From the NCBI RefSeq assembly GCF_025698545.1, contig NC_068569.1, positions 4,092,001-4,156,000 on the forward strand: a DNA stretch of 64,000 bases. The letters run 5' to 3'. Within the stretch, counting starts at the first letter, position 1, and each line of letters begins with the position of its first letter. This DNA comes from Gossypium raimondii (Eukaryota > Streptophyta > Magnoliopsida > Malvales > Malvaceae). This document shows, in pieces, positions 1 to 13,036 of the stretch. The position numbers and the translations under genes are program-made. The notes below the pieces were generated by a model that saw only the letters and a list, made by a program, of their open reading frames with translations, searched no databases and was not told where the DNA came from.

Positions 1-3000
1 TCTTTAACACACACATATAAAATCTATCACGATATGATAAATTGGAATGATATTATAGAGAAATTAAATTATGTTAAATTAAAGTATAAATACTAAATTT
101 TAAAGTAGAGGAACCATTAACCACAATTTAACCTACAATAATCTATACATAATACTATCAATAATCATTTGATTTAATAAATAATGATTTTTGAATTTAT
201 TTTAATTGGATTTTTAATTATAAAATAAATAATTTAATTATTTTGGCAAAAAATGATTTCATGTTTGTAAATATATACTAAAATTTTAATAAACATGTAA
301 TAAATAATTATAATATAATTAAAATTTTCAAACTCGAATATGATGATAAAACATTCCACTCCTATATAAAAACATTGGTGAGAGTGTTTAAAATTTTTTA
401 TATTATAAGGATTGTATTAAATTAGTCTCTCTATTATTAAATGAGTCAATTTAATTCATGACTATTAAAAAATTAAATAAAATTAACATTTATTATCTTA
501 TCCGTCTATAAAAATAAATGATATTAAACATTTTATAAAAATCCAAACTAACGTATTTAAAAGAAAAAGAAAACAATTGACACGTCGTTGAATAATTGAA
601 GATGGTTAGTTACAAATATAGACAGTTAAATGGGAAATCCTTGACAAATATGAAGGAAAAGATTCCATCATTGTTTATTTGTCAAGCTATGTTCCCGGAT
701 TTCTGTTACACTGTCCTTAACTAATCAACTTGCTTTTTCATTTACTTGCAATAATTATTATCCAGAATTAGAGTTGTTTTTGGACAGACGGAATTAAAAT
801 TGTAGGTTGGTTTGATTTAAAAAATAAGTTTAAAATTTTGCCAAATTTCAGTCCTCGTATTAATTTTTTATATATTTTTAAAATATGATACATCAAAACA
901 TAATTTATATAATATTTAAATAATTTAAAAAAGTATAATTAAATAACATTAAAATAGGTGTAACTTAACAAGCAAATACCTCTAAAATAGTAATAAATTT
1001 AATAATAAAACATAATTTATACAATATTCAAACAATAACAACAAAATAGTAGCAACATTATAGTGAAATGGTAGCAAAATAGTGAGAAAATAATAAAAAA
1101 CAGTAAAAAAGAATAACATTTTTGCAAATTCGAGTCAAGTCGAGTTGGGTTCAAGCAAAAAAGTCTTACCCGAGACTCGACCTATTTTTTGCACAAGCTT
1201 TTATTTTATTACCTAAACTCATTTTTCAAACTTATATTTTTACTCAAATCCTTCCACTTTTCGGACGGATCTCGTACCGGACCATCCATAATTCATCCAA
1301 ATAATAGAAGAGAGAGAGAGAAAAGAAAAACTGTTTGCGTTTTTTTCTTCTGAAATTTGAGTTTAAATCTGTTTGATAATCTAATTAAATTTCACGAATA
1401 AAAGAAAATTTCCAATCAGACCTAAAAATGAATATGATCACATGTATTTATGTAAATCAAATGGACTGATCCATTATTCTTGAATAAGTGAGCTGCATGA
1501 ATGTTTCTGACTTCAGATTTTGTGGTGAATAATAATGGTGTAGGGTCGAATTTGGTGGGTAAAGAAAAGCATTTGTTCACATGCAAAAGTCAGTAACCCA
1601 TTCAGTGAAGTGCAGCTCTCAAAACTGTGGCCTGTGTTGGAGAAGGGTCACCCTGCCCTGGATTTGGATACAACATTTACAGCATCAATCTAACTACTAT
1701 GTCTCAACCACCACCACCACTTCATAACTCAAAATTTCTTCTTCATCCCATTCGAGTAATCTCACATCTCCAATAATAATTTAAAGTTTTGAACATGCTG
1801 GATTAGAGTAATTTTACATTCGATTTTTAAATATCCTTTTTTTCTTTTTTAGGTAACGTTAGATTTAAATCAGAATGTTTATTTGAAACGATTTAAGAAA
1901 TGCTTGGTTTGAATAAACTCGTAATTTCAAGAGCAATGTAAGATTTTTCATTTTGATTTCGAATATCATCTTGAGCCAATAATATTATATTTTAAATTGA
2001 GTCAAGATTTTCCAATATAAAAGTAATATTGATACCATTTTTTCTCATGAAAATACTTTTATCATATTTTATAATTTTGATAAATTTAAACCAAATGAAA
2101 TATATAAAAAATAATTATACTAGGAAAAATCAACTCTTTTTCTTTGTTTATTTCTTGCAACTTTGAACAAAACCAAGATCCTTATGTTAATTTACTTATT
2201 ATTATTTATGTATTTGGATTGGTTTCATTTCAATTACGAATCTTTACTCGAATTTTACTTTTAATATTTGAATTAAGAGTACGCATACTTATCATAATAT
2301 TTTAATTTCATAAGTACAAATAATTTAAACTTTAAAAATATTTCGTGAGTTATAACTATTTTTGCTAATTTTATCATTAACTTTAAAAATTAATCAGTGG
2401 TGGAAAAACAATTTATATGCTAATGATGTTTACACTTGTTCCAAAATTATTGCTTAATTTAAAGAAATCTATAAAAAACAATTTAGGGTTTGTGGTTAAT
2501 GAATTAAAAGATTATTTAGTACATTATCATGTAGGTTCGTTTGATTGGAACATAAGCTTTTATTGTTTGATTAACAGAATATAAAATTACTTAAAATACA
2601 TTTTATTAAATTGTCCGTCTAAATTTTGCTTTCATTTTGTTTTCTTCTTATAGTATTTTATTTTACTAATAAAATAATTTCATATATTATTTTTCCAATA
2701 AATAAACTAGCTAGGATTTTATTTTATTAAAACATGTTACTACTTGTTATGGTTTAAGGAAAATTTGATAGAAGTTATTAAAAATGAAGGGTTAAATACC
2801 AATTTATCCCTTAAATTATACCTCAATTCTTTTTTATCAATAGTCTGTCTCCCCATTCCCTTACAAAATGATGGCATGGTGAGGGTAAGCAATAGTGTAA
2901 GGACACGTATCCGGTTTAATAAAAAACCCACAAATGACGTGAATTTTACACGGAGGAATTAAAAATAAAAACAATGTGGCTTTTATTTTTCCAGAATCCT

Positions 3001-4870
3001 TTTTTCAATTTCTTTTTAGCATATTCGTTAAAAAAAAAAAAAGCTAAATAATCTTACATTTATAAAATTATATTACCAGAAATAAATATTACATCATGTG
3101 AATCAAATCCATGGGGACAATTAAATTTTTAATAACAGAATTAATAATTGTAGTTGACTTTGGTTATAAAGTATTAATATAAAAATATGCTTATCGACAC
3201 TATTCGTAATGGTTTCACATCAATTAGTAATGTTACAAAAGTTTGATTAATTTATGAATGTAGTATTTAGAATTGAAAACTGAAGTTTCGAGAGAGAAAG
3301 TAATAAGGTAGTTGATTGTTTGACAAAAACATCAATCAAGAAGATAAATCAACTAGTTATTCTCATGGAATCACCACAGTGTAATTTAAGGCTACTAGAG
3401 AAAGATGTTCATATTTCCTTACATGAAGAGGTCTCTGTTTTTGTACCAAAAAAATAAAAAGTTTTGGAAGTAGAATGGAAATCAGTTGATTTGCCAACAG
3501 CAATAGCATGGGATATCGGCCTAATGTTTTATTTAGGCTAATATAGTTTCATTTCTCCTTATAAAAAGCCCAAACACGGCACGGGATATGGGCCTAAATA
3601 TTCCTAGTTTTATGATTTTGGGCCCCAAAACAAGTTTTGTTTTTACAGTTTGGTCCATTCTTAAATGTCTGCGCTGAACCGTAGTAATGAAACGTTCGAA
3701 ACCTCTAAAATGAAAGAAACGTGCGAAACCCGTGGGATTGTGTGAGTCGGGCGCCGCGTTGACCGATTCCCCTGCACTATTCGGTCGGATTTACAATTTA
3801 TTATTTAATAAAATAACAGAATTAAAAAATTTCTGTTTATACCAACAATTTATTATTTAAGAGTTTCGGATATTGTTAATGATAGGATTTGTATAAATAA
3901 AATTTATCTTTACTGCATAATAAGTACTAGTTTCTTCTGTAAATTATTTGTATGTAATTTATGTGTTTTGTATTTAATTATTTTTAAATCATTAATTGTA
4001 ATAATTAACATAAAATAATATTTTTAATTATTGACTGCAATTAAAATTTATTAATTTATTAATTTAAATATTATAATAATTTTAACATATAATTAAAATG
4101 TTTTTACCATATTCAACATATAATATAGCTTTATTTTATGTAATTGATACAAATTGACATTATTCAAAACAAAATTTAATGATGTTAATTAAGTAATAGT
4201 TAAAATTCTATTTAAATGATAATTCTATTTTAAAATTAATACAATTTTAAATTAATAATTATAAATTAAATCATAAGTATTTAAATATATAATTATCACA
4301 ATTTCTATTAAATTGTATATATTTTAAATATATTATAATTATCATAACTTCTATTTCAGTTCAATTTTTCTTAATTAATATTTTTAAATTAAATATTATA
4401 ATTATTATTCAACATAAATTAAATATTATCACAACTTTTAAAAGATATTATCGTTAATTCAAAAGTTTTTTTAAAAATTGTGTTCTTTTACCAATAATAT
4501 TATATTGTAGATATAGATGGATATGTTTCTTTATTTTTAATTTTATTAAAATAAAAAATAAAAAAAATGATTTTAATATCATTTAGATATTCTTATTAAT
4601 TAAATTCGGGTAATTAATAATATATATCACTCTGGAGTTTTATAGACCACGTGTAACGTTTATTTTAAGGGTAAGAGTAGCGGATTACAAACTCCAACAG
4701 TATGGCAAAAATTTTGTAAGGAAGGATATTTCCCACATCGTGGTGCTTCCCAATTGGTAATTTGCAACGCTTTACTTAAATTAAGAAATAATCAGGTGCA
4801 TCACACCCCACGATAGTCAAATCAACGTACACTTAATATGAACATGAAATACTACTATATAATTATCATT
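1..4870. other. A+T-rich intergenic region, no gene seen
   Basis: No open frame here looks coding: the longest are about 60-70 codons, low in complexity and without splice or codon support. The DNA is very A+T-rich with many short poly-A and poly-T runs. Two stretches (about 400-560 and 2770-2990) read like degraded dispersed plant repeats. A less A+T-rich patch at about 3500-3790 contains several GGGCC/TGGGCC-type motifs and may be a relic promoter or gene edge. The last few hundred bases are presumably the promoter and 5' UTR of the ubiquitin protease that starts at 5052. Confidence 0.6.
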
Positions 4871-5051
4871 TCTTGAGGGGGTCTGTAATAGGGTTTAATG
4901 GTGAGCTTCGTCTCTCCTTTTTTTGTTTCTCTTCCTCTTTTACAGCCGCCGGAAAAAGCTCTCTGCTTTATAATTTGTTTTAAGCGAAGAACCTCTCGAC
5001 ATATTAGAACCGGCACTGAATTATAGACTGACTCGATTTTCTTTTATAATT

Positions 5052-8000
5052 ATGGAAGCAACGGTGATTAGTTGCTCGGAATTGAGAATCGAAGCTGAGA
5101 CTGAGGAGTGTTCGGATCTTGGGAACTTTTCATCGGCTTCAGGTTCTACTAGTGTTGGCCTGTCTAAGAGAAGGATCGTATTCCATCCAGCGAGGAAGCC
5201 CCTTAATGGGTTTAATGATTGTGCGGATGAGGATTTTAAAATCGAGACTCTAAACCCTGGGCCGGATCCGATGCGGGTAAATGGGGTGCGGTCGGCTCAA
5301 GTGGGTGCTACAGGATGGAAGGTTGACGCATCTGATATTTGGGAGAACGGGTTGGATCCAGTTCTCAGTTTGAGGACTACTTTTCGCAAAATTGTAAGCA
5401 TTTCCTTTAATGTATCTCGGTAGTTTTTTATGGGATTTCTCCCTTATATTTAAACTTTCTCAAACTTTGTGTTCTGTTTAGTTTTAGGTTAGTTTTGTTT
5501 ATTGTTCGCTTAATCTTTAGGATCTATGGTCAAATTTCTGTTGGATGTCTCCAGGAATGGTTAAATTGCGTCACTTCATTGAGCTTGCTTTTATACTTTT
5601 TTCACTTACGTGGAGATTGATATGGTATTTCCTAAGTTTGAGCTTTGTTGGTTTCTTTCCACAATAATATGAAGTGTCTTGAATCAAAGTTTCCTGGTTG
5701 TTTCTATTGAAATTTGTCCTAATGTCGCAATTGTTTTATTTGTTATCACTGGCAATGGTAATTAAAGTGGATTCTACAATTAACCAGAAACTATCATGGC
5801 ATGAAATATTTACAGGGTGCTGGTTTGGAGAATCTTGGGAACACTTGTTTTCTTAATTCAGTATTGCAATGCCTGACGTACACAGAGCCTTTAGTAGCTT
5901 ACCTACAAAGTGGCAAGCATCAAAATTCTTGTGAGTGAAACTGTCCTCTTTTCTGTCTAGTACTACATTTGATAGATATTTTATTCTATTGTGTGCATTA
6001 AGTTACCTATGATGTTTTGATATAAGTACAAGCTCAGCTTCACATGTTATCTTCTTATGTTTCATCTCTGATGGCCTTATTTGAATTGGTTTGTGAAGGC
6101 CACATTGCTGGATTTTGTGCCTTATGTGCTATTCAGAAACATGTTAGCCGTGCTCTAAAATCAACTGGGAGGATATTGGCGCCAAATGATCTTGTCTCAA
6201 ACCTGCGATGTATCCTTTTAAATAACTTGTTATTTGTTTGATGCGGGTTACATATTTCTGTATTAGTCTTAAGCAAATTGATGTTAGTCAGTGGAATGCT
6301 GTTAGCTATATATTTCTAAAGATCATCTGAGGGAATTATTTCTTTCTTTAGTTTCCTGGACTTGTGATTCTTGACTTCATGCTTAGGCATATCTAGAAAC
6401 TTCCGAAATTCTAGACAGGAAGATGCACATGAGTACATGGTAAACCTGCTGGAATCCATGCACAAGTGCTGCTTACCTTCAGGAGTACCAAGTGAATCTC
6501 CTAGGGCTTATGAGAAGAGTTTGGTGCACAAGATCTTTGGTGGTCGCCTTCGCAGTCAGGTATAGTTTTTCTTTCTGGATTATGATATGAACAACTGAAT
6601 GTTAAACAGCTTTGCTAGATTTCGACAGTTAACGATTTCTGAATGTGTTGCAACTAATCATTGAATATGCATGTACTCATTCAAGTTGTTGTTTAAACTT
6701 CTTATAAATGGCGATCCTCTATGGTATTCAGTGGTTTCTTGTTACATCATCAGGTGAAATGCTTGCAATGTTCTTACTGCTCCAACACGTTTGATCCCTT
6801 CCTTGATTTAAGTCTTGAAATAGTTAAGGCAGATTCCTTGCTTAAAGCACTTAAAAACTTCACTACTGCGGAGCTCTTAGATGGAGGGGAGAGGCAATAT
6901 CAATGCCTGCGCTGCAAGCAGAAAGTTAGGGCTATCAAACAGCTCACAGTTTACAATGCACCGCATGTACTTACAATCCATCTAAAGAGATTTCAAGCAC
7001 ATAATTTGGGGCAAAAGATTGACAGGAAAGTTGAATTTGGTCCGACCATAGACATGAAGCCTTTTGTCAGTGGTTCCAATGTGAGTACACTTCTTTTACA
7101 TGATGTAACTTTTCTGAAGTGAGTTTATTAAGCCATTCACGTAGTAACACAAAATATGTTCGCACAAAAATAAGGCAATATCATTGAAGTATCTTTTCTC
7201 ATATGACTTTTAAGGGGCAGTGATACTAGGAAGAAGTATATTTTTCATTTACTTTTTGTTCTGTTATTTATTTATTTATAATCATGAATATGTCCAGCAT
7301 TCTGCTGTGAGAAACTATACTTGTAATCATCTTGTTAAAAACTTTTACATCATGCTTGATATTATGACTAGTTGAAAAGTTAAGTTTGTTGGCTTTGCAG
7401 GAAGGATATTTGAAGTACACTCTTTATGGCGTTCTGGTTCATCGCGGATGGAGCACACATTCTGGCCACTATTACTGTTTTGTCCGCACATCAAGTGGCA
7501 TGTGGTACACCCTTGATGACAACAGGGTACTTGAAACAACTTTGTCCTTGGATTTTTCTTATCTATTTGAATTTTGGTAGGGATCATCAGTGAGGGCATT
7601 ATTCCCCACTTATTTGGAAGGGCATCCTTCTCTTTCTTCAATATCCACTAAAACTGGGGAAAGGATCAAGATGCTGAACCTATTTTAACCCTGTTGTTTT
7701 TGCAAGATTTAGAAGCACATTGTTATCATTGAAACTTGTGGCTTACTATGCTGTTTGCAAGCCGCAAGAGATGTTCATTATTGGAACTTGAGGACCACAT
7801 ATAATTTATGCAAACATGGCTCCTATGATATATTCATTCCATCACATTTTAAGGAATGAAGAGAAATCAAGGGTGGGGGATGTGAAACTGTTTTTGTTTC
7901 TTATCCTATTATTTAGAAGTTTCTTATTTGATGCTTCGTTATGGATCCTGGAAATGAACCTTCCTTCTGTTTGCATGCAACAGGTTTTCCAGGTCAGTGA

Positions 8001-10157
8001 GAAGACTGTTTTGGAGCAGAAGGCTTACATGTTGTTTTACGTCCGTGACAGAAGAAATACTGCTACAAAAAATTCTGTTGATATTCTTCAGAGAGATAAT
8101 GTAAAAGCAAGTGTGGATGGGAAGTCTATTTTTAATCAGAATCCTGGGGAACATGTGCAAACTGTTCCAATTCAGAACAAGTTATCTGCTGCTGTGCCTC
8201 AGAAGGATATCATTAATGGTGGCTTATCAAAGGGGACAATCATGAAGGAAGTGCCATCCCAGCAAAACAATGTGCAACTAATGGAAGAAGGGTTAGTGCT
8301 GAAAAAGGAGGCCATTTTGCCCTCTTTTGATGTGCCATTATTGAAGGACCCATCAAAAGCATCTGCTTCAAACCTGATTCATGGTGAAAACTTGCAACCA
8401 TCAGCAGGTTCTGTGGTTGGCAATGTTGCAAGTTCTAATATTGAAAATCCTACTGTTAGTACTGGTGCCAAAGATAGTTACTGCAATGAGAGTGGAAACT
8501 GCAAAAGGGAATTTGGAGTCCCAGAGATGGTACCACTGAATTGTGGTGGTCTTCTGAAGTCGTGCACTGATAAGATTGTAACTAAAGAGACATTGCAGAA
8601 GGTATATGCATGTTTCTTTCCCTACATAAGCTTTGTCTCCCTTCATGGGCTGTATTTACTCCTATTTCTAATTTTAAATCTGTCTATGCCTCCAGATTAA
8701 TCTTGCTTCAAACATTGAGGTTTCAAACACTGTCACATTGGATGATTCAATCGATAAAGCAGTGAAGAAAGCTCCTGGTGAAGCATCTAAGAATGTTCAT
8801 GCGATTAGGTCTCCAAATAAGCCACATTGTGACAGTAATAAGGTGATTATATATATCATCTTCCATATCTAACACCAGTAATGCTATTTTAGTATGTGTA
8901 CAATGAATTATGATTTCTTTGGCCGAAAAAAAAATGATTTCTTTATCATTGCATTTCCAGATTGGAGATGTTTCCTACCACAGTAGTAGGGGTAAGTCAT
9001 TGAATGAGAAAGGTGATGATAATAGCCAAAAAACCATTTCCAGATCACCTTCGAGCATGCCAAATGGATCACTGGAGACTGAAGATCCTGAATATGCACC
9101 CTGTAGAAAATCAAAGAAGAAGCATCTGAAGCGTAAGCCTAAAAATATGCCTCTTGGCTTAAAATCAAAATTTTTCATGGCTTCTCTACTCATGCATGGC
9201 AAGAAGAAACGTAAAAGGAGCAAGGAAAAGGATTGTTGTTCATTAGACCTGGGGCCGTCTACATGTGAGAAATTCAGCACAATCACATTAGGTTCGGTTC
9301 ATGGGAGGAAAAGGACAGCTGATGATACTACTCAGAAAAATGGTGACAATAGTGCCAGTTCCTTGATGAATACCGTAGATGTAGCATCTAAAGAGAGGAT
9401 TTGTGAGAATGGTACTGTTCTTGCTACTGATCAACATGTAGGCAGCAGTTCTGGCTCAGTCTCAGAAGCAAACCGGCATAACTCAAGAGAAACTGATTCT
9501 TTGAAACATCACAAAACAGGTGCATCTCCTCATAGGCATGTGCTTACCCAATGTCTAGGGGAGGCAGTTGGTGCGTATTTATCTTAAATATCTATTTCAT
9601 TTCCTTGTTTGCATCTTGGTTATGAATTACTTCTCATTTATATGTACATTAACTGATGAATTTTCCTTTGACTTGCCGTGTATTTCTTTGGCCTGTTTTG
9701 CTTGGTGCAGTTCCTAGATGGGATGATATAGGCTTAACCTCACCCATGCAGACTGCAGAATCAAATGGTATGGATGATCTTGAAATTGGATATGTACCGG
9801 ATGAATGGTGAGTCAAAAGATAGATGCATTCTTTCTTGTCCTTGGGTTGCCACATCTTTAGCTGCTGCTTTTGTAATACCTGGAAAAAAATATTTGCTTA
9901 TGATTTTCCTCATAGGATGCTTGTGAATGAAGATATAGCTTTGACTGGTTTTGAAGATTTTAAATCTCTGATAATGCTTGGTTTAATATTTTAACAGGGA
10001 TGAGGAGTATGACCGTGGTAAGAGGAAGAAGATAAGACAAAATAAGCATCAGTTTGGTGGTCCAAATCCTTTCCAACAAGTTGCCACCAAGAAAACACAG
10101 TTAAAGAAGGACAAATGGGACCGTTCTAGCTCTGGAAACCGACCATTCAGGATATGA
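5052..10157 (+). CDS. UBP23: Ubiquitin carboxyl-terminal hydrolase 23-like (USP family, C19)
   Basis: Cysteine protease that removes ubiquitin from substrates; plant UBP23 relatives are nuclear or cytosolic. I assemble 11 exons with GT-AG borders and consistent phase: 5052-5393, 5816-5930, 6099-6209, 6387-6559, 6754-7080, 7401-7526, 7984-8601, 8696-8842, 8961-9570, 9711-9807, 9998-10157. This gives 941 aa. The USP core spans about residues 115-415. The Cys box [12 protein letters not shown] carries the catalytic Cys125. The His box HSGHYYCF carries His379, followed by DDN with Asp396. CxxC pairs at 250/253 and 298/301 form the zinc-binding finger. The C-terminal half is poorly structured and has a Lys/Arg-rich stretch near residues 700-745 that could be a nuclear signal. 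The C-terminus ([12 protein letters not shown]...) is well kept in the family. Length is close to Arabidopsis UBP23 (about 860 aa). The family is certain; the orthologue choice rests on recall and synteny. Confidence 0.92.
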
Positions 10158-12616
10158 AGGACTAAAACCATATCAAAATTGGAACAATTTTTGACCTGTC
10201 TGTATGCTGTTATTTAATATTATATATTGTAATTGTTGCTGTCTTGTTAGCAGGAGCTAAATTGTATCATGTAAATCTGGAGAGTGTTGAGAGTGGAGAA
10301 CAAAGAAAGAACATTCAAACAATTAAGCTTTTATGTTTTCCTTTTTTGGAATTTCTTCAGTAGGGATAAAGAAACATGCCATTTTTATTGAAGGGTATTG
10401 CAATCGGGGAGGTTAATCTCCAGTTAACAAAAGATTAGGGCATCTCTTTAACGTACATCTACCTGGTAAGTGGTAAGTGAGCAAGGTGGACCAACTGTTT
10501 TTCTATAACCGCGGGGTTTTGAGTTTGATCTTCAATATAGTCCATACGGAAGAGAAGAGGGTCATCAACAACTTTACTTTTTGATGCGTGGCGGTGATGA
10601 TTATTATGTAGTATAAATTATCACGAGTTGTTTCTCATTCTTGTTGCCATCATTGTTAGCAGTGGCAGCGGCAGCGGCAGTGCCCCCAAAAGCTTCACTT
10701 TGCTTCTTTCCTACATAAATTTTTGGTGACAATCCATCATGCCTCTTCAACCCGTTACTTCACTTTTGGTATGCATTTTCGTTTAACATAAAAAGGGAAA
10801 TTGTTTCATCCTTGTAAGAAAATATAAGAAAACAAAATCCTATATGAATGTAGAGGGAAGGTTACTTTTCATTAACCTTAAAAAGTGTTCTTAAAATACT
10901 TATTTCTAAAAAGCATCGCCTTTGTATAGAATATTTGATGGTCTTGACTCCTAAATTTTCCTAATTGAACTAAAATATGGCAACATAAACAAAAATTTAA
11001 ACTAGAAAAATTATAATATTTATTTTGGATGAACATAGTTTGAAGAATATGTTTGGTATCATGTGTTTCCACCACTAATGTTGTTATTATTATTATTTCC
11101 CATAAAATTATTAAAAACATGTCGGTTGATGTTTTATTACTCAACTTCCTCAATCAATGCAACTCATCAAGATTGCAGCAGCTTCCTTTGTTTCCCCTTT
11201 AGCCTTTTTTTTTCTCCATTTCCCCTCATTTTCAATTTCGTTTAAAAGTAGGGCATGTGCATCAACTATTACTAACTCTTTGCAACTTGATTGTTTTCCT
11301 TTATTACCATCCATCAATTTGTAAATCCTAAAATAATTTAATATCTTAAGCTTAAGAATAAATCGAACCGAGAGCTCATTAAAAAAATACTATTTTTGTA
11401 AATCACATATAAATATCAATTTAATTGCAATTTTATCTATAAAATCTAGGTTGGAGATAATTTTTTTATTTTACTATCAACTAGTAATAGGGGATAATGA
11501 TTGTGATTATAATGGTAGTAACCATAATGATCCATCCACAAGCACTCAAAAAGTACACAAAGCAAGTTGGAAAAAAATTAGGAGAGTGAAAGTGGGGTCA
11601 AAATTGATGAAAACCCATCTTGGAGGAGCCCCTAAATTGAAATCATAAGAACAACTTTTGGTGGACTTAATTATAAAAAGAAAAACAATATTTTATATTA
11701 ATCTTTATTTTAAAATGAAATATCGATTTTGTTAAACATAATTATAGGGACACAAATAAAAAAATTAAATGCATATTTAAATAAAATTAGATACTACAAA
11801 TATAAGACCATACAAAATAACAAAAGTTTTACTTTTTTATTAGTTTAGCCTTTTCTTTTGAATACATGTTTGAATAAAGTCTACAGTTACCTAACTTTTG
11901 AAGATAAAAAGAAGATTTTGAAGACTGTCGTTTTACTGTTAATTTCCCTCCCATGAGTATGGCATAACGCATGGCTGATCATTGATTTTCACAACTCACC
12001 ATCAAACTACTGGAGAACCTGACCAATTGCTTCTTTAAATGGGTGTCATCCCTATAATATTTAATATTACTGTATCGGCAGTAAACGTATCATCTATCCA
12101 AATCCATATCAGAAAGAAAAAGAGAAAGCAAATTTGTAAAGAGGTTTGATTTTTTTTTTTCTTATGAAAAGAAAACATGTCCCAGAAAAAAAGTCCGTTG
12201 GTCTTTTTATAAATGGTAGCAAGAAAAAAAGAGAAAAGATGATTTAACACTCAATGAGGAATTATTGAATATCCACCAACAATAATCCTTTGATAAATTC
12301 ACCCACCTATATTTTTCTGTAAATATATTTGCATTAACTTCTTCTTTTTTCATTTATGAAGCTCAAGTTTTGAGCTTTTGACAGTTCTAAACCGCCATCT
12401 CTCCCTTTCTCAAATCCTTCTCTCTCCTTTCAAAATTCAAAACCCTGTTATTGGTTTCCTCCTGAGTTTGTCGTATTTACACTTATTAGTATTAATATTA
12501 TTTTCAGGGAAAAAGGAAGTTTGTAATAACTGAGACCAAACTTTGTAATAACTGAGACCAAACTGCTTCACTTTGGTTGTTTTGTTGGGTTTGGTAGACT
12601 TGCAAAACCAGACAAG
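10158..12616. other. Intergenic region with 3' UTR, SINE-like scrap and RLK leader
   Basis: The first 150 bases or so are the 3' UTR of the ubiquitin protease. From 10440 to 10560 there is a tRNA-like stretch (a weak A-box-like part, then a better B-box-like GGTTTTGAGTTTGATC) that may be a SINE fragment. At 10660-10680 there is a short run of GGCAGC triplets. The rest is A+T-rich and without coding signal up to the leader of the receptor kinase, which probably begins near 12380. Confidence 0.45.
12520..12563 (+). repeat. 22-bp direct repeat in the RLK 5' leader
   Basis: The 22-base unit TTTGTAATAACTGAGACCAAAC occurs twice head to tail (12520-12541 and 12542-12563) with no mismatch. It lies just upstream of the predicted leader intron of the receptor kinase, so it is probably transcribed. 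Perfect identity points to a recent slippage or duplication. Confidence 0.85.
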
Positions 12617-12726
12617 GTAAGCTTACATTCTCTCTTGAGACACCCAAATCTTCATAATGTAATTTATTTATGAAAATTATCATTTATTCTTTCAAGACCA
12701 CTATTAACTTTGTTGGTTTCTTATAG
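12617..12726 (+). other. Probable 5' UTR intron of the RLK gene
   Basis: A good donor (ACAAG|GTAAGC) at 12617 and a T-rich tract ending TTATAG at 12726 bound a 110-base stretch. Removing it eliminates the first in-frame ATG at 12710 and leaves an open but Met-free stretch before the ATG at 13037. This is prediction only; no transcript evidence is available here. Confidence 0.5.
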
Positions 12727-13036
12727 GCACTTTTTTTTGGGATTTTTTGGTCATCACGAGAACCCCTTGCAAGTCTGCACCATTTCTAGCCAAATAATCA
12801 CCTCGTATTTGAAACCCCATAACACTGCTCACAACTTGGTTCTTATTGGCGGTATTGGCTTCACTGGACATTCACAGAAGTTGGAAAGTGTTGTCTTTGG
12901 GTTGACTCAGAACTCGTTATTGTATGGAGCTAGTGAGTTGAAGTTCAACAATAGAGGCTTGAGTTGGTTGAAGCTTGAAGTTGGTGCGTTTCTTTCTTAT
13001 TGTTTCTTAAAATTGTTTTTGAAGATTTTGGCTCAA

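Noticed and set aside
1122-2962. Three 60-70 codon open frames in the first 3 kb
   Set aside because: Low complexity, overlapping on both strands, no splice partners or family features; expected by chance in such DNA.
7345-9855. Minus-strand open frames across the ubiquitin protease gene
   Set aside because: They are antisense shadows of its exons and have no family resemblance.
12710-13036. ATG at 12710 as the start of the receptor kinase
   Set aside because: It lies inside a probable leader intron, and the signal peptide begins at 13037 with the expected family length.
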